A stretch of 64,000 bases of DNA from Listeria ivanovii subsp. londoniensis (lineage in GTDB: Bacteria; Bacillota; Bacilli; Lactobacillales; Listeriaceae). The position numbers and the translations under genes were made by a program. The stretch lies in the NCBI RefSeq assembly GCF_000763495.1, contig NZ_CP009576.1:1498001-1562000 (forward strand). The letters run 5' to 3'. A model generated the notes under the pieces. That model was not told the origin of the DNA. It did not search any database and saw nothing but the letters and a program-made list of their open reading frames with translations. Shown piece after piece: positions 1 through 12,915 of the stretch. Each line of letters opens with the position of its first letter. Position 1 is the stretch's first letter.

Positions 1-268
<268 letters not shown>

Positions 269-302
269 ATATAAATAAAAAGGGAAAAAGGGGTGTTTTT
301 AA

Positions 303-2009
<1,707 letters not shown>

Positions 2010-2024
2010 TTACATGTAACTTGT

Positions 2025-2082
2025 GCCAGATGAAACTTTTTCTCGTTACTATAAACGGGTTATGAGGGACATCTGGCTTTTA
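2025..2082 (+). terminator. Intrinsic terminator after proS
   Basis: GCCAGATG (2025-2032) pairs with CATCTGGC (2070-2077), enclosing a second, imperfect hairpin, and is followed by a short T run. It separates proS from polC. Confidence 0.65.
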
Positions 2083-2111
2083 TAAATTTGGATAAAGGGG
2101 TGTTATTCGGA

Positions 2112-5100
2112 ATGACTGCTAAAGAGGAAGAAAAACAAGAGCGATTTCAGCTGCTAATGACACAAATTGGCTTAGAAGATGTAGTTACTTATGAGGAATT
2201 TACAAAAGAAGCTAAAATAGAAAAACTAGTAGCTGATAAAAAAAATAAGACATGGCAATTCCATTTGCATGTCCCACAAATTTTTCCAGCGGCGCTTTTC
2301 CATATGATGGACGTTGGAATGAAACGAGCTTTTAGTGAAATCGCCACAACAGAAATGCAAATAGTCCCTGAAAACCAAACCATTAACGAGACACTCATTC
2401 AAGACTATTGGAATTTAATTGTAGAGCCAATTAGTAAACAATCTCCTATGATTGGCAAATTGCTCTTAGAACAAAAGCCTACATTTAAGGAACCACATTT
2501 TATGGAGATTGCCGTGCATAATGACATGGAAGAAACAACTATTCAACAAAGATTCCAAGCAAAAATTATTGAAAGTTATGGAAGTGCCGGGTTTCCACGT
2601 TTGGCGCTGAAAACACATATTTTAGACCAATCTGAAACAGAAGAATATAAAGCATTTGCACAAGCAAAAATAGAAGAAGATCAGAAAAAAGCAGCCGAGG
2701 CAGTTCAAGTAATGCAAAAACGTCAAGTAGAGGCCCAAAATGGAAGTACCGCTGCAACACCGCTTTCGGGTCCATTCCAAATCGGCTATAAAATTAAAGA
2801 TGATGAGGAAATCAAACGCCTAGGAGATGTTTACGATGAAGAACGACGCATCACAGTTCAAGGTTTGATTTTTGCAACGGAAATTAGAGAGCTCCGCAGT
2901 GGTCGTAGCCTTTTACAATTTAAAATTACCGATTATACTAGCTCGATGATTATTAAAATGTTTTCCCGTGATAATGAAGATGCAGCAATGTTTCAAAATT
3001 TAAAAAAAGGCATGTGGGTGAAAGTTCGCGGTAGTGTTCAAAATGATACTTTTGTTCGGGACTTGATTATGATGGCGCAAGATATAAATGAAATCGCTGG
3101 AGTGAAACGTCTTGATAAAGCGGAAGAAAAACGCGCAGAACTACATCTACATTCACCAATGAGCCAAATGGATGCGACGTCTTCTGTTGATTCACTCTTC
3201 AAACAAGCTGCGGATTGGGGCCATAAAGCGATTGCGATTACCGATCATTCTGTAGCGCAATCTTTCCCGGAAGCATATGGGGCTGGGCAGAAATATGGCT
3301 TAAAAGTTATTTTTGGTATCGAAGCGAATTTGATTGATGATGGAGTGCCAATCGCATATAACGACCAACATATTCTACTGAAAGATGCCACTTATTGCGT
3401 ATTTGACGTGGAAACGACAGGGCTATCAGCTGTTTATGATACGATTATCGAATTAGCTGGAGTAAAAATGAAAAACGGTGAAATCATTGATAAATTTGAA
3501 GCATTCATTGATCCCGGACACCCGCTTTCTGCAACGACGATTAATTTAACAGGAATTACGGATGACATGGTGAAAGGTTCAGACCCAATTGATGTTGTGC
3601 TTCAACGATTCAAGGAATGGAGCGCCGACGATATTTTAGTGGCCCACAATGCCTCTTTTGATATGGGATTTATCAATACCGCTTATGAAAAAGTAGGAAT
3701 TCCAAAAGCAGAAAATGCGGTAGTAGATACATTGGAGCTAGCTCGTTTTCTTTATCCGCACTTTAAAAATCATCGCTTAAATACATTAACGAAAAAGTTC
3801 AATATTATTTTAGAACAACATCACCGAGCAGTTTTTGATGCCGAAGCTACGGCATATCTAGCTTGGAAATTAATTAAAGATGCCAAAGAAATGCACGACA
3901 TCGATTACCATGATTCGTTAAATGATTATATGGGAGAAGGAGATGCATATAAACGCGCTAGACCTTTCCATGCTACTATCTATGCTCAAACAGCTGTTGG
4001 TTTAAAAAATCTATTTAAATTAATTACGATGTCTAATATTAACTATTTTTATCGTGTTCCACGTATCCCACGTTCTCAACTGAAAAAACTTCGCGAAGGT
4101 TTAATTATTGGAACAGCTTGTAGCCAAGGAGAATTGTTTGAAGCAATGATGCAAAAAGGGATGCTAGCTGCCGAAAAAGTTGCAGAGTTCTATGACTTTA
4201 TTGAAATTCAACCGAAACCAGTTTATGCGCCATTAATCGAGCGAGAACTTGTTCGGGATGAAAAAGCATTAGAAGAAATTTTAAAAAATATCGTTCGTGT
4301 CGGTGAAAAAACCGGGAAACCAGTAGTTGCAACAGGGAATGTACATTACAAAGACCCAGTGGACAAAATTTACCGTAAAATTTTGATTCATTCCCAAGGT
4401 GGAGCTAACCCACTTAATCGTGCAGAACTACCGGATGTTCATTTCCGTTCTACCGATGAAATGCTAAAAGAGTTTGCTTTTCTTGGAGAAGAGAAAGCAA
4501 AAGAAGTGGTTGTCACCAATTCTAATTTAGTAGTCGACTGGATGGAAGAGCTAAAACCGATTAAAGATGAACTTTATACACCAAAAATTGATGGTGCAGA
4601 AGATGAAGTTCGTAATATGAGTTATAATATGGCACACCAGTTATACGGTGAGAAATTACCAGAAATTGTCGAGGCGAGACTTGAAAAAGAATTGAAAAGT
4701 ATTATCGGCCATGGATTTGCGGTTATTTACTTAATCTCGCATAAATTAGTTAAAAAATCGCTTGTTGATGGTTATCTAGTTGGATCACGTGGATCGGTTG
4801 GTTCTTCCTTTGTTGCCACAATGACAGAAATAACGGAAGTAAATCCACTTCCGCCACATTATCTCTGTCCCAATTGTCAAGACTCGGAGTTCTTTGACGA
4901 TGGTTCAATTGGTTCTGGTTTTGACTTACCAGATAAAGACTGTCCTCATTGCGGAACAGCCTATCAAAAAGAAGGACAAGACATTCCTTTTGAAACATTC
5001 TTAGGATTTAAAGGGGATAAGGTACCCGATATTGACTTAAACTTTTCTGGGGATTATCAACCAGTTGCCCACGCTTATACAAAAGAAATATTTGGAGAAG

Positions 5101-6446
5101 ATTATGTTTTTCGCGCTGGAACAATTGGTACAGTAGCGGAAAAAACCGCATTTGGTTATGTTCGTAATTATGAAAGAGATATGAATATGACCATTCGTGG
5201 GGCGGAAATTGATCGTCTTGTAGCTGGTTGTACTGGCGTTAAGCGGACAACTGGGCAACATCCAGGAGGAATTATTGTTATTCCCAATTATATGGACGTA
5301 TACGATTTCACACCTGTACAATTTCCGGCGGATGCGACCGATTCAGAGTGGAAAACAACTCATTTTGATTTTCACTCTATCCATGATAATGTGCTTAAAC
5401 TCGATATACTTGGACACGATGATCCGACAGCTATCCGGATGTTACAGGATTTAAGCGGTATCGATCCAAAAACAATTCCAACCGATGATCCCGATGTGAT
5501 GAAATTATTTGGTTCCACTGAATCACTTGGTGTAAAACCAGCAGATATTGATTCTAAAACAGGGACACTTGGTATTCCTGAGTTTGGAACTCGTTTCGTA
5601 CGGCAAATGCTCGAACAAACCAAACCAACTACTTTTTCTGAGTTAGTTCAGATTTCTGGTTTATCTCATGGTACCGATGTTTGGCTTGGGAATGCTGAAG
5701 AACTAATTAAAAATAAAACATGTGAGCTTCCAGATGTAATTGGTTGTCGTGATGATATTATGGTTTTCCTTATTTATCAAGGTCTAGAAAGCTCTTTAGC
5801 CTTCAAAATTATGGAATCCGTCCGGAAAGGGAAAGGGTTAACAGAGGAAATGGAAGAAGCGATGATGGCAAACAATGTTCCACTTTGGTATATTGAATCT
5901 TGTAAAAAAATTAAGTACATGTTCCCGAAAGCCCATGCAGCAGCGTATGTTCTCATGGCAGTCCGAATCGCTTACTTTAAAGTGCATTATCCGCTCTACT
6001 TCTATGCTACTTATTTCACTGTTCGTGCAGATGATTTTGATTTGACTTCGATGGTAAATGGAAAAGAAGCAGTAAAAGCAACGATGAAAGAAGTGAATGA
6101 TAAAGGAATGGAAGCTTCTACGAAAGAAAAGAATCTATTAACCGTTCTAGAAATTGCGAATGAAATGCTTGCTCGCGGTTTCCATTTCCAAAAAGTAGAT
6201 TTATATAAGTCTTCTGCTGATGAATTTATTATTGATGGAGACTCACTTATCCCACCATTTAATGCGATTCCAAGTCTTGGAACCAACGTAGCGAAACAAA
6301 TTGTAGCAGCTCGTGAAAATGGTGAATTCTTGTCCAAAGAAGACTTACAGCAACGAGGAAAAGTGTCTAAAACAATTATTCAATACATGGATGACCAAGG
6401 ATGCTTAGAAGGATTACCCGATCAAAACCAACTGTCACTCTTCTAA
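2112..6446 (+). CDS. polC: DNA polymerase III alpha subunit, PolC type
   Basis: This is the replicative polymerase of low-GC Gram-positives, with built-in proofreading. At 1444 residues it has the usual PolC length. Domains in order are an N-terminal region, an OB fold (about 235-320), a PHP domain split by the exonuclease ([12 protein letters not shown] near 342), a DEDDh 3'-5' exonuclease (FDVETTGLS near 430, [22 protein letters not shown]), a Cys4 zinc element near 918 (CPNC...CPHC) and catalytic aspartates in [12 protein letters not shown] near 972. I chose the ATG at 2112 because AAAGGGGTG lies nine bases upstream. An in-frame TTG at 2088 has no comparable site. Confidence 0.98.
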   Translation: MTAKEEEKQERFQLLMTQIGLEDVVTYEEFTKEAKIEKLVADKKNKTWQFHLHVPQIFPAALFHMMDVGMKRAFSEIATTEMQIVPENQTINETLIQDYWNLIVEPISKQSPMIGKLLLEQKPTFKEPHFMEIAVHNDMEETTIQQRFQAKIIESYGSAGFPRLALKTHILDQSETEEYKAFAQAKIEEDQKKAAEAVQVMQKRQVEAQNGSTAATPLSGPFQIGYKIKDDEEIKRLGDVYDEERRITVQGLIFATEIRELRSGRSLLQFKITDYTSSMIIKMFSRDNEDAAMFQNLKKGMWVKVRGSVQNDTFVRDLIMMAQDINEIAGVKRLDKAEEKRAELHLHSPMSQMDATSSVDSLFKQAADWGHKAIAITDHSVAQSFPEAYGAGQKYGLKVIFGIEANLIDDGVPIAYNDQHILLKDATYCVFDVETTGLSAVYDTIIELAGVKMKNGEIIDKFEAFIDPGHPLSATTINLTGITDDMVKGSDPIDVVLQRFKEWSADDILVAHNASFDMGFINTAYEKVGIPKAENAVVDTLELARFLYPHFKNHRLNTLTKKFNIILEQHHRAVFDAEATAYLAWKLIKDAKEMHDIDYHDSLNDYMGEGDAYKRARPFHATIYAQTAVGLKNLFKLITMSNINYFYRVPRIPRSQLKKLREGLIIGTACSQGELFEAMMQKGMLAAEKVAEFYDFIEIQPKPVYAPLIERELVRDEKALEEILKNIVRVGEKTGKPVVATGNVHYKDPVDKIYRKILIHSQGGANPLNRAELPDVHFRSTDEMLKEFAFLGEEKAKEVVVTNSNLVVDWMEELKPIKDELYTPKIDGAEDEVRNMSYNMAHQLYGEKLPEIVEARLEKELKSIIGHGFAVIYLISHKLVKKSLVDGYLVGSRGSVGSSFVATMTEITEVNPLPPHYLCPNCQDSEFFDDGSIGSGFDLPDKDCPHCGTAYQKEGQDIPFETFLGFKGDKVPDIDLNFSGDYQPVAHAYTKEIFGEDYVFRAGTIGTVAEKTAFGYVRNYERDMNMTIRGAEIDRLVAGCTGVKRTTGQHPGGIIVIPNYMDVYDFTPVQFPADATDSEWKTTHFDFHSIHDNVLKLDILGHDDPTAIRMLQDLSGIDPKTIPTDDPDVMKLFGSTESLGVKPADIDSKTGTLGIPEFGTRFVRQMLEQTKPTTFSELVQISGLSHGTDVWLGNAEELIKNKTCELPDVIGCRDDIMVFLIYQGLESSLAFKIMESVRKGKGLTEEMEEAMMANNVPLWYIESCKKIKYMFPKAHAAAYVLMAVRIAYFKVHYPLYFYATYFTVRADDFDLTSMVNGKEAVKATMKEVNDKGMEASTKEKNLLTVLEIANEMLARGFHFQKVDLYKSSADEFIIDGDSLIPPFNAIPSLGTNVAKQIVAARENGEFLSKEDLQQRGKVSKTIIQYMDDQGCLEGLPDQNQLSLF

Positions 6447-6476
6447 AAAAGGGCAAAACTTGCTTGTAGTCACAAT

Positions 6477-6505
6477 TTGTGATAAACTTATTTAAGAAAT
6501 ACTAC
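6477..6505 (+). promoter_or_regulatory. Possible sigma-A promoter of the rimP-nusA-infB operon
   Basis: TTGTGA (6477-6482) and TACTAC (6500-6505) are 17 bases apart, inside an AT-rich gap after polC. The -10 match is weak. The -35 element is one half of a small palindrome, TCACAA-T-TTGTGA. Confidence 0.3.
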
Positions 6506-6518
6506 GATAACTCAGCCA

Positions 6519-6548
6519 AGCGTGGGCCAATGCCCACGCTTTCGTTTT
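6519..6548 (+). terminator. GC-rich hairpin between polC and rimP
   Basis: AGCGTGGGC (6519-6527) pairs perfectly with GCCCACGCT (6532-6540) and is followed by TTCGTTTTG. It could end polC transcripts or act as an attenuator in the rimP-nusA leader. A second small hairpin, CTGCCA (6555-6560) with TGGCAG (6573-6578), follows it before rimP. Confidence 0.6.
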
Positions 6549-6627
6549 GCAAATCTGCCAAAGAGTCACCAGTGGCAGAAGTAGGAGACGAATTAGCTGG
6601 AAAAGCGTATCTCTTAAGGAGGCTGAA

Positions 6628-7095
6628 ATGAGTAAAGTACTAGATCAAGTAGAAGCGATTGTTGCTCCGATTACGGACGAACTTCATTTGGAGCTCGTAG
6701 ACATTGCCTTTGAAAAGGAAGGACCAAACTGGTTTTTGCGAATTTTTATTGACAAAGACGGTGGCGTAGATATTGACGAATGCGCAGCTGTAAGTGAAAA
6801 AGTCAGTGAGAAAATGGATGAATCTGACCCGATTACCCAAAATTACTTTCTAGAAGTTTCATCACCAGGGGCTGAACGTCCACTAAAGAAAGAACAAGAT
6901 TTTGTAAATGCGATTTCTAAATATGTCCATGTCACTTCTTATGAACCAATTGATGGTCGTAAAATGTGGGAAGGCACACTAGAAAGTTTTGACGGGGAAA
7001 CACTTGTCATCACTATTACAGACAAAACGCGCAAAATTACTTGTGAAATTCCGAAAGACAAAGTAGCAAAAGCAAGATTAGCAATTCAATTTTAA
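6628..7095 (+). CDS. rimP: Ribosome maturation factor RimP
   Basis: RimP (YlxS, formerly DUF150) assists 30S subunit maturation, especially the uS12 region. The 155-residue protein shows the two-domain family pattern: an N-terminal alpha/beta domain with [18 protein letters not shown] and SSPGAERPL, then a small SH3-like barrel from about 85. The start was chosen at ATG 6628 because TTAAGGAGG sits just upstream. The frame is open further upstream to 6547 but that stretch overlaps the leader hairpins. It is the first gene of the rimP-nusA-ylxR-ylxQ-infB-ylxP-rbfA operon. Confidence 0.96.
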   Translation: MSKVLDQVEAIVAPITDELHLELVDIAFEKEGPNWFLRIFIDKDGGVDIDECAAVSEKVSEKMDESDPITQNYFLEVSSPGAERPLKKEQDFVNAISKYVHVTSYEPIDGRKMWEGTLESFDGETLVITITDKTRKITCEIPKDKVAKARLAIQF

Positions 7096-7121
7096 AAAGT
7101 GAATAAGGAGTTGAATCAAAA

Positions 7122-8240
7122 ATGAGCACAGAATTATTAGATGCTCTTCATGTGTTAGAACATGATAAAGGTATTTCAAGAGAGGTATTAGTGGAAGCAA
7201 TTGAGGCCGCTCTTACATCTGCATACAAAAGAAACTTTAAAGATGCTCAAAACGTACGAGTAGATTTGAATATGGAAAACGGCTCTATCCGAGTTTTAGC
7301 AAGAAAAGAAGCCGTAGAACAAGTATTTGATTCTCGTCTTGAAATTTCAATGGAAGAAGCACACAAGATCAACCCAGTCTACAAACCTGGCGATGTAGTG
7401 GAGCTGGAAGTAACGCCAAAAGATTTCGGACGAATTGCCGCACAAACAGCGAAACAAGTTGTTACGCAACGTGTTCGTGAAGCTGAACGTGGTATCATTT
7501 ACGATGAGTTTATCGACCGTGAAGATGATATTATGACAGGTATCGTAGAACGTCAAGATTCTCGTTTTATCTATGTAAATCTGGGTAAAATCGAAGCTAT
7601 TTTATCTCAAAATGAGCAGATGCCAAATGAAACATACCATGCACATGATCGTATCAAAGTTTATTTAACTAAAGTAGAAAAAACAACTAAAGGTCCACAA
7701 ATATTTGTATCTCGCACACATCCAGGTCTTTTAAAACGTCTTTTTGAAATGGAAGTTCCAGAAATTTATGATGGGGTTGTGGAAATCAAATCTGTTGCAC
7801 GTGAAGCGGGAGATCGCTCAAAAATCTCTGTTTACACTGCAAACGAAGAAGTGGATCCGGTTGGCGCTTGTGTCGGACCAAAAGGCGCACGTGTTCAAAC
7901 AATCGTTAACGAATTAAAAGGCGAAAAAATCGATATCGTTGAATGGTCAGAAGATCCTTTCACCTTTGTTGCCAATGCACTTAGCCCTTCCAAAGTGTTA
8001 GATGTTATTGTTAACGAAGCAGACCAAGCAACTACTGTTATCGTACCAGATTACCAATTATCTTTAGCTATCGGTAAACGTGGTCAAAATGCCCGTTTAG
8101 CAGCGAAGTTAACTGGTTGGAAAATCGACATTAAGAGCGAAACTGTTGCAACTGAGCTAGGAATCTATCCTCGTAATAACGAAGACTTGACTCCAGTAGA
8201 AGAAGCAGAAAGCGAAACTTTTACAGAAGATGAAGATTAA
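7122..8240 (+). CDS. nusA: Transcription termination/antitermination factor NusA
   Basis: NusA binds RNA polymerase and nascent RNA and controls pausing, intrinsic termination and rRNA antitermination. The 372-residue length matches the short Firmicutes form lacking the C-terminal acidic repeats of enterobacteria. An N-terminal polymerase-binding domain is followed by an S1 domain (about 135-200) and tandem KH domains; the KH GxxG signatures are seen as GPKGARVQ and GKRGQNARLA. The C-terminus is acidic. AAGGAG lies upstream of the ATG. Confidence 0.97.
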   Translation: MSTELLDALHVLEHDKGISREVLVEAIEAALTSAYKRNFKDAQNVRVDLNMENGSIRVLARKEAVEQVFDSRLEISMEEAHKINPVYKPGDVVELEVTPKDFGRIAAQTAKQVVTQRVREAERGIIYDEFIDREDDIMTGIVERQDSRFIYVNLGKIEAILSQNEQMPNETYHAHDRIKVYLTKVEKTTKGPQIFVSRTHPGLLKRLFEMEVPEIYDGVVEIKSVAREAGDRSKISVYTANEEVDPVGACVGPKGARVQTIVNELKGEKIDIVEWSEDPFTFVANALSPSKVLDVIVNEADQATTVIVPDYQLSLAIGKRGQNARLAAKLTGWKIDIKSETVATELGIYPRNNEDLTPVEEAESETFTEDED

Positions 8241-8254
8241 AAAGGAGAATTATC

Positions 8255-8539
8255 ATGCGTAACAAGAAAATCCCCCTTCGAAAATGTATTATTACCGGTG
8301 AACGCTTGCCAAAAGGCGAACTTCTTCGTATTGCGTATTCGAAAGACGGAGCGCTTACGATAGATCCTACAGGTAAAGCACCTGGACGCGGTTTTTACAT
8401 CGTTAAAAATGTAGCAGCATGCGAAAAAGCAAAAAAGAAAAATGCTATCTTTCATCAACTAAAAATGCCAGAACAAGAGTCTTTCTACGATGAGCTAATC
8501 GCTTATGTGAAGTCTCTCGAGGAACCTACTAATGGATAA
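8255..8539 (+). CDS. ylxR: YlxR family RNA-binding protein (RnpM)
   Basis: This 94-residue basic protein belongs to the YlxR family (DUF448), whose members bind RNA and in Bacillus have been linked to RNase P modulation. The family signature appears as RKCIITGE near the N-terminus and GRGFYIVKN in the middle. It follows nusA by 14 bases, has a clear AAAGGAG site, and overlaps ylxQ by eight bases, so translation of the two is likely coupled. Confidence 0.92.
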   Translation: MRNKKIPLRKCIITGERLPKGELLRIAYSKDGALTIDPTGKAPGRGFYIVKNVAACEKAKKKNAIFHQLKMPEQESFYDELIAYVKSLEEPTNG

Positions 8540-8831
8540 AAAAGCTCTTTCCTTATTAGGACTCGCAAATCGCGCACGTAAAATTACTACTGGTGAAGAA
8601 TTAGTATTAAAAGCAGTTAGAAATGGGAAAGCAAAACTAGTTCTCATTTCAGAAGATATATCCGAAAAAACCGAGAAAACAATCCGCAACAAGTGCGAAT
8701 ATTACCATGTTGTCGTGAAACAAGCCGGTACCCGGGAAATGATTGGGGGTGCAATCGGCAAAGACACACGTGCAATAGTTGCCATACTTGATAAAGGATT
8801 TGCTGTTAAATTAGCAGAATTACTCGGTTGA
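8532..8831 (+). CDS. ylxQ: L7Ae/L30e-like ribosome-associated protein YlxQ
   Basis: The 99-residue protein has the L7Ae/L30e/S12e/Gadd45 fold that recognises RNA kink-turns. The family features [15 protein letters not shown], the LVLISEDIS strand and a glycine-rich turn are visible. Its exact role is unsettled; the position between ylxR and infB is conserved in Firmicutes and points to translation. Its start codon lies within the last codons of ylxR. Confidence 0.9.
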   Translation: MDKKALSLLGLANRARKITTGEELVLKAVRNGKAKLVLISEDISEKTEKTIRNKCEYYHVVVKQAGTREMIGGAIGKDTRAIVAILDKGFAVKLAELLG

Positions 8832-8853
8832 ATCTTATACGGAGGTGTACGAC

Positions 8854-11199
8854 ATGAGTAAAGTTCGTGTATATGAATATGCAAAAGAACATCAAGTATC
8901 AAGCAAGAAAGTTATCGAGGCGCTTAAAGACTTAGGTATTGAAGTGGCAAACCATATGTCCACTATTAATGAAAATGCCTTAAGACAATTAGATAAAGCC
9001 GTTGATGGCACAAATAAAAAAGCCGAAGCACCTAAGAAAGAAACGACTAGCAACGAAAATGGAAATAGTAAGGGGCCAAACAAACCAAATATGACAAATA
9101 GTAATGAAAAATCGAATAAACCAAATAAACCAGCAGGCCAAAATACAAAACCTGCAACTACTAACAAAAGCCAAGGTGCAAAACCAGCGTCAACCAAACC
9201 AGCAAACACATCTAAGCAAACACAAACTAGTGGCGGACAACAACAATCTAGTGGACCAAAACGCAATAACAATAATAGCAATCGTCCAGGCGGCGGCAAT
9301 TCTAACCGTCCAGGCGGAAACAATCGTCCAAACCGTGGAGGAAACTTCAATAATAAAGGACGTAATACCAAGAAAAAAGGTAAATTAAATCACAGTACAG
9401 TTCCACCGACTCCGCCAAAACCAAAAGAACTTCCTGAAAAAATTGTTTTCAGTGAATCGTTAACAGTAGCAGAACTTGCGAAAAAATTATACAGAGAACC
9501 ATCTGAATTAATCAAAAAATTATTTATGCTTGGTGTTGTAGCAACAATCAACCAATCATTAGATAAAGATGCGATTGAACTAATTTGTTCCGACTATGGT
9601 GTAGCCGTAGAAGAAGAAATTAAAGTCGATGTAACAGACTTAGATGTTTATTTCGAAAATGAATTAAATGAAACAGTCGACGAATCAAAACTTGTCGAAC
9701 GTCCGCCAGTTGTTACTATCATGGGACATGTTGACCATGGTAAAACAACGTTACTGGATTCCCTTCGTAATACAAAAGTTACTTTAGGAGAAGCAGGTGG
9801 GATTACTCAACATATTGGTGCGTACCAATTAGAAATTCACGACAAAAAAATTACTTTCCTTGATACTCCAGGACATGCTGCTTTTACAGCGATGCGTGCT
9901 CGTGGTGCTCAAATCACAGATATTACCATTTTAGTTGTTGCAGCAGATGATGGAGTAATGCCACAAACAATTGAAGCTATTAACCACGCTAAAGCAGCTG
10001 GTATGCCGATTATTGTTGCTGTAAATAAAATTGATAAACCACAAGCGAATCCAGACCGTGTTATGCAAGAATTAACAGAGTATGAGTTAGTTCCAGAAGC
10101 TTGGGGCGGCGATACCATTTTTGCACCAATCTCAGCTAAATTCGGTGAAGGACTTGAAAACTTGTTAGATATGATTTTACTTGTATCAGAAGTAGAAGAG
10201 TTAAAAGCCAATCCAGACCGTCGCGCAATTGGTTCTGTTATTGAAGCAGAACTTGATAAAGGTCGTGGTCCAGTTGCAACTTTACTAGTGCAAGACGGAA
10301 CACTAAACATTGGTGATCCAATTGTAGTTGGTAATACATTTGGTCGCGTCCGTGCTATGGTCAATGATTTAGGTCGTCGCGTGAAAAAAGTCGGACCAAG
10401 CACACCAGTTGAAATTACTGGTTTAAATGATGTGCCACAAGCAGGCGATCGTTTCGTTGTGTTTGAAGATGAAAAAACAGCCAGAAGTATTGGGGAGACT
10501 CGTGCTAGTCGTGCATTAGTAGCGCAACGTTCTGCTACTAACCGCGTAAGCTTAGATAACTTATTTGAACATATGAAAGCTGGCGAAATGAAAGAAGTTA
10601 ATGTTATTATCAAAGCAGACGTACAAGGTTCTGTAGAGGCACTTGCTGCTTCCCTTCGTAAAATTGATGTAGAAGGCGTTAACGTAAAAATCATTCATAC
10701 TGCAGTTGGAGCAATCAATGAATCAGATATTACTTTAGCAGCAGCTTCTAACGCTATTGTGATTGGATTCAACGTTCGTCCAACAACACAAGCGCGTGAA
10801 GCAGCAGAAAATGAAAGTGTAGATATTCGTCTGCACCGCGTTATCTACAAAGCAATTGATGAAATTGAAGCAGCAATGAAAGGGATGCTTGATCCAGAAT
10901 TCCAAGAAAAAATTATCGGTCAAGCACAAGTGCGCCAAACAATCAATGTTTCTAAAGTGGGTACAATTGCTGGCTGTTACGTAACAGATGGTAAAATTAC
11001 TCGTGATAGTGGCGTCCGTATTATCCGTGATGGAATCGTTGTTTTCGAAGGTGAAATTGCTACACTAAAACGCTTTAAAGATGATGCAAAAGAAGTAGCA
11101 AAAGGTTATGAATGTGGTATTACAGTACAAAACTTCAATGATATTAAAGAAGACGATGTAATTGAAGCATACGTTATGGAAGAAATAGAAAGAAAATGA
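8854..11199 (+). CDS. infB: Translation initiation factor IF-2
   Basis: IF-2 is the GTPase that brings initiator fMet-tRNA to the 30S subunit and promotes subunit joining. The 781-residue protein has an N-terminal IF2_N domain, then a low-complexity linker rich in Asn, Lys, Pro, Gly and Gln (about 50-185), a second IF2_N domain, the G domain with GHVDHGKT near 290, DTPGH and NKID, and the C-terminal beta-barrel domains that bind fMet-tRNA. I chose ATG 8854 because ACGGAGGTG lies in front of it; an upstream in-frame codon at 8845 lacks a site. It overlaps ylxP by four bases. Confidence 0.98.
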   Translation: MSKVRVYEYAKEHQVSSKKVIEALKDLGIEVANHMSTINENALRQLDKAVDGTNKKAEAPKKETTSNENGNSKGPNKPNMTNSNEKSNKPNKPAGQNTKPATTNKSQGAKPASTKPANTSKQTQTSGGQQQSSGPKRNNNNSNRPGGGNSNRPGGNNRPNRGGNFNNKGRNTKKKGKLNHSTVPPTPPKPKELPEKIVFSESLTVAELAKKLYREPSELIKKLFMLGVVATINQSLDKDAIELICSDYGVAVEEEIKVDVTDLDVYFENELNETVDESKLVERPPVVTIMGHVDHGKTTLLDSLRNTKVTLGEAGGITQHIGAYQLEIHDKKITFLDTPGHAAFTAMRARGAQITDITILVVAADDGVMPQTIEAINHAKAAGMPIIVAVNKIDKPQANPDRVMQELTEYELVPEAWGGDTIFAPISAKFGEGLENLLDMILLVSEVEELKANPDRRAIGSVIEAELDKGRGPVATLLVQDGTLNIGDPIVVGNTFGRVRAMVNDLGRRVKKVGPSTPVEITGLNDVPQAGDRFVVFEDEKTARSIGETRASRALVAQRSATNRVSLDNLFEHMKAGEMKEVNVIIKADVQGSVEALAASLRKIDVEGVNVKIIHTAVGAINESDITLAAASNAIVIGFNVRPTTQAREAAENESVDIRLHRVIYKAIDEIEAAMKGMLDPEFQEKIIGQAQVRQTINVSKVGTIAGCYVTDGKITRDSGVRIIRDGIVVFEGEIATLKRFKDDAKEVAKGYECGITVQNFNDIKEDDVIEAYVMEEIERK

Positions 11200-11474
11200 T
11201 TCAATCAGTCATTAGTGAATTTTTCATGCAGGAACCACAAAACCTCAAAGAAAAACGCGCTATACTGAAACGAATTTTAACGAGAGCAAAACAAAAATTC
11301 AATATCTCTATTGCCGAAACGGATTATCAGGATTTATGGCAGCGAGCTGAAATTAGCTTTGCTGTCGTATCTGCCTCGCACACCCAAGCTGAAAAAGAAG
11401 CGAGGGAAGTACTTGCTTTTCTAGATTCTTTTCCAGAATGGGAGCGAGCCGAGACAGTAATGGAGAAGTTATAA
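11196..11474 (+). CDS. ylxP: YlxP family protein (DUF503)
   Basis: This 92-residue protein belongs to DUF503 (YlxP), conserved between infB and rbfA in Firmicutes. The family pattern is a small alpha/beta fold with [20 protein letters not shown] and ISFAVVSAS. Its molecular role is not established; an RNA-related or ribosome-assembly role is only suggested by context. The ATGA overlap with infB indicates translational coupling. Confidence 0.88.
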   Translation: MIQSVISEFFMQEPQNLKEKRAILKRILTRAKQKFNISIAETDYQDLWQRAEISFAVVSASHTQAEKEAREVLAFLDSFPEWERAETVMEKL

Positions 11475-11490
11475 AAAGAGGTGAATACAC

Positions 11491-11835
11491 TTGAACGTAA
11501 GAGCAAATCGTGTCAGTGAGCAAATGAAAAAAGAATTGGGCGATATTTTAAATCGCAAAATTAAAGACCCGCGCTTAGGGTTTGTGACTGTAACTGGAGT
11601 AGATGTTACTGGTGACTTACAAGAAGCTAAGGTGTTCATTTCCATTCTTGGTACCGATAAGGAGAAAGAAAATACATTACTTGCACTTGCAAAAGCGCAT
11701 GGCTTTATCCGCTCAGAAATCGGTCGCCGTATTCGACTTCGTAAAGTTCCAGAAATGTCTTTTGAAATAGATAATTCCATCGCTTACGGAAATCGAATCG
11801 ATGAATTGCTTCGTGACTTAAATAACGATCAATAA
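11491..11835 (+). CDS. rbfA: Ribosome-binding factor A
   Basis: RbfA is a KH-like 30S assembly factor that acts on the 5' helix of 16S rRNA and is important in the cold. The 114-residue protein starts with [19 protein letters not shown] and contains [15 protein letters not shown] and [13 protein letters not shown], typical of the family. The start codon is TTG, supported by an AAAAGAGGTG site nine bases upstream. It closes the operon and is followed by a terminator. Confidence 0.96.
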
Positions 11836-11840
11836 TAAAT

Positions 11841-11912
11841 AAAAGTTTAAGGCAATCCCTTTATCTTCTCATTCAAACGGGATGTAAGCGGAAATTGTCT
11901 TAAACTTTTTTT
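11841..11912 (+). terminator. Long-stem terminator after rbfA
   Basis: AAGTTTAAGGCAAT pairs with ATTGTCTTAAACTT around 11843-11907, with an inner TCCC/GGGA stem and a following T7 run. It divides the nusA-infB operon from truB-ribF. Confidence 0.85.
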
Positions 11913-11930
11913 GTTAGAAGGAGGAGCCGG

Positions 11931-12845
11931 ATGAACGGAATTATCCCACTGTGGAAAGAACGTGGAATGACAAGTCATGATTGCGTTTTTAAATTAAGAA
12001 AAATTTTACATACAAAAAAAGTTGGACATACTGGTACACTGGATCCTGAAGTAGAAGGTGTACTCCCAATTTGTGTTGGACGTGCGACAAAACTCGCGGA
12101 ATATGTAACGGATGAAGGGAAAGTTTATGTAGCCGAAATCACGATAGGTAAATCAACTACTACAGAAGATGCTACTGGTGAGACGGTTGAAACCAAAGAG
12201 CTAACAGAAATCACGGCCGAAGCACTTCAAGTTGCACTAACAAAACTCACTGGAAAAATCACCCAAATTCCACCAATGTATTCAGCTGTCAAAGTTAATG
12301 GCAAGAAATTGTATGAATATGCAAGAGCGGGAATAGAGGTTGAACGTCCATCCAGACAAGTGGATATTTATTCATTAACCCGCTTAGATGGCGCCACTCC
12401 GCTAAATGAAGCAAATCCGACTTTCCGTTTAGAAATCGCATGTGGCAAAGGAACGTATATTCGCACGCTTGCTGTCATGATTGGCGAACAGTTAGGGTAT
12501 CCTGCGCATATGTCTAAGTTAGAGCGAGTACAAAGCGGCTTTTTCAAAAAAGAAGATTGCCTAACCCTGATAGAACTGGAAGAAAAGTTTCAAAAGAATG
12601 AAAATGATTTTTTATATCCGCTTGAAAAAGGGATTGAATCAATGGCAAAACTAGTCATTGATGAGGAAGTGCATAGCAAAGTTTTAAATGGCGGATTATT
12701 ACCAGAATCTTTATTTATGACAGTAGAAAATGAACCTCGTGTTGCGCTTATTTTTAAAGAAAAATTAACTGCAATTTACAAACCGCATCCAGAGAAAAAA
12801 GACATTTGGAAGCCAGAAAAAGTCATTGAATTAAATCAAGCATAG
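11931..12845 (+). CDS. truB: tRNA pseudouridine(55) synthase TruB
   Basis: TruB converts U55 in the T-loop of tRNAs to pseudouridine. The 304-residue protein shows the catalytic motif GHTGTLDPEVEGVLPI with the nucleophilic Asp, the substrate-binding YSAVKVNGKKLYEYAR, and the RLEIACGKGTYIRTLA block. A C-terminal PUA-like segment follows. AAGGAGGAG lies upstream of the ATG. The gene lies directly after the rbfA terminator and is followed by ribF, a conserved Firmicutes arrangement. Confidence 0.96.
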   Translation: MNGIIPLWKERGMTSHDCVFKLRKILHTKKVGHTGTLDPEVEGVLPICVGRATKLAEYVTDEGKVYVAEITIGKSTTTEDATGETVETKELTEITAEALQVALTKLTGKITQIPPMYSAVKVNGKKLYEYARAGIEVERPSRQVDIYSLTRLDGATPLNEANPTFRLEIACGKGTYIRTLAVMIGEQLGYPAHMSKLERVQSGFFKKEDCLTLIELEEKFQKNENDFLYPLEKGIESMAKLVIDEEVHSKVLNGGLLPESLFMTVENEPRVALIFKEKLTAIYKPHPEKKDIWKPEKVIELNQA

Positions 12846-12848
12846 TAA

Positions 12849-12877
12849 TTGCGACTGCAACTTTCTTATATTATGAT
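12849..12877 (+). promoter_or_regulatory. Candidate sigma-A promoter of ribF
   Basis: TTGCGA (12849-12854) and TATGAT (12872-12877) are separated by 17 bases, 39 bases before the ribF start. There is no terminator between truB and ribF, so this would be an extra, internal promoter. Confidence 0.55.
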
Positions 12878-12915
12878 ATTAAAGGAATTCGAATTTAGAG
12901 GAGAAGTGGCAAAAA

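Noticed and set aside
5037-5321. Minus-strand frames inside polC, recN, dxs and accC (several of 60-110 codons)
   Set aside because: All are antisense to strongly conserved coding regions, lack ribosome sites and show no recognisable domains.
8892-9371. Minus-strand frame of 159 codons, Leu/Pro/Phe-rich
   Set aside because: It mirrors the repetitive Asn/Pro/Gly linker of IF-2; the hydrophobic repeats are a by-product of that composition.
9909-10694. Long open frame of 261 codons on the minus strand opposite infB
   Set aside because: It is the exact antisense of the conserved IF-2 G domain, has low-complexity Ser/Thr/Pro composition, no ribosome site and no family resemblance.
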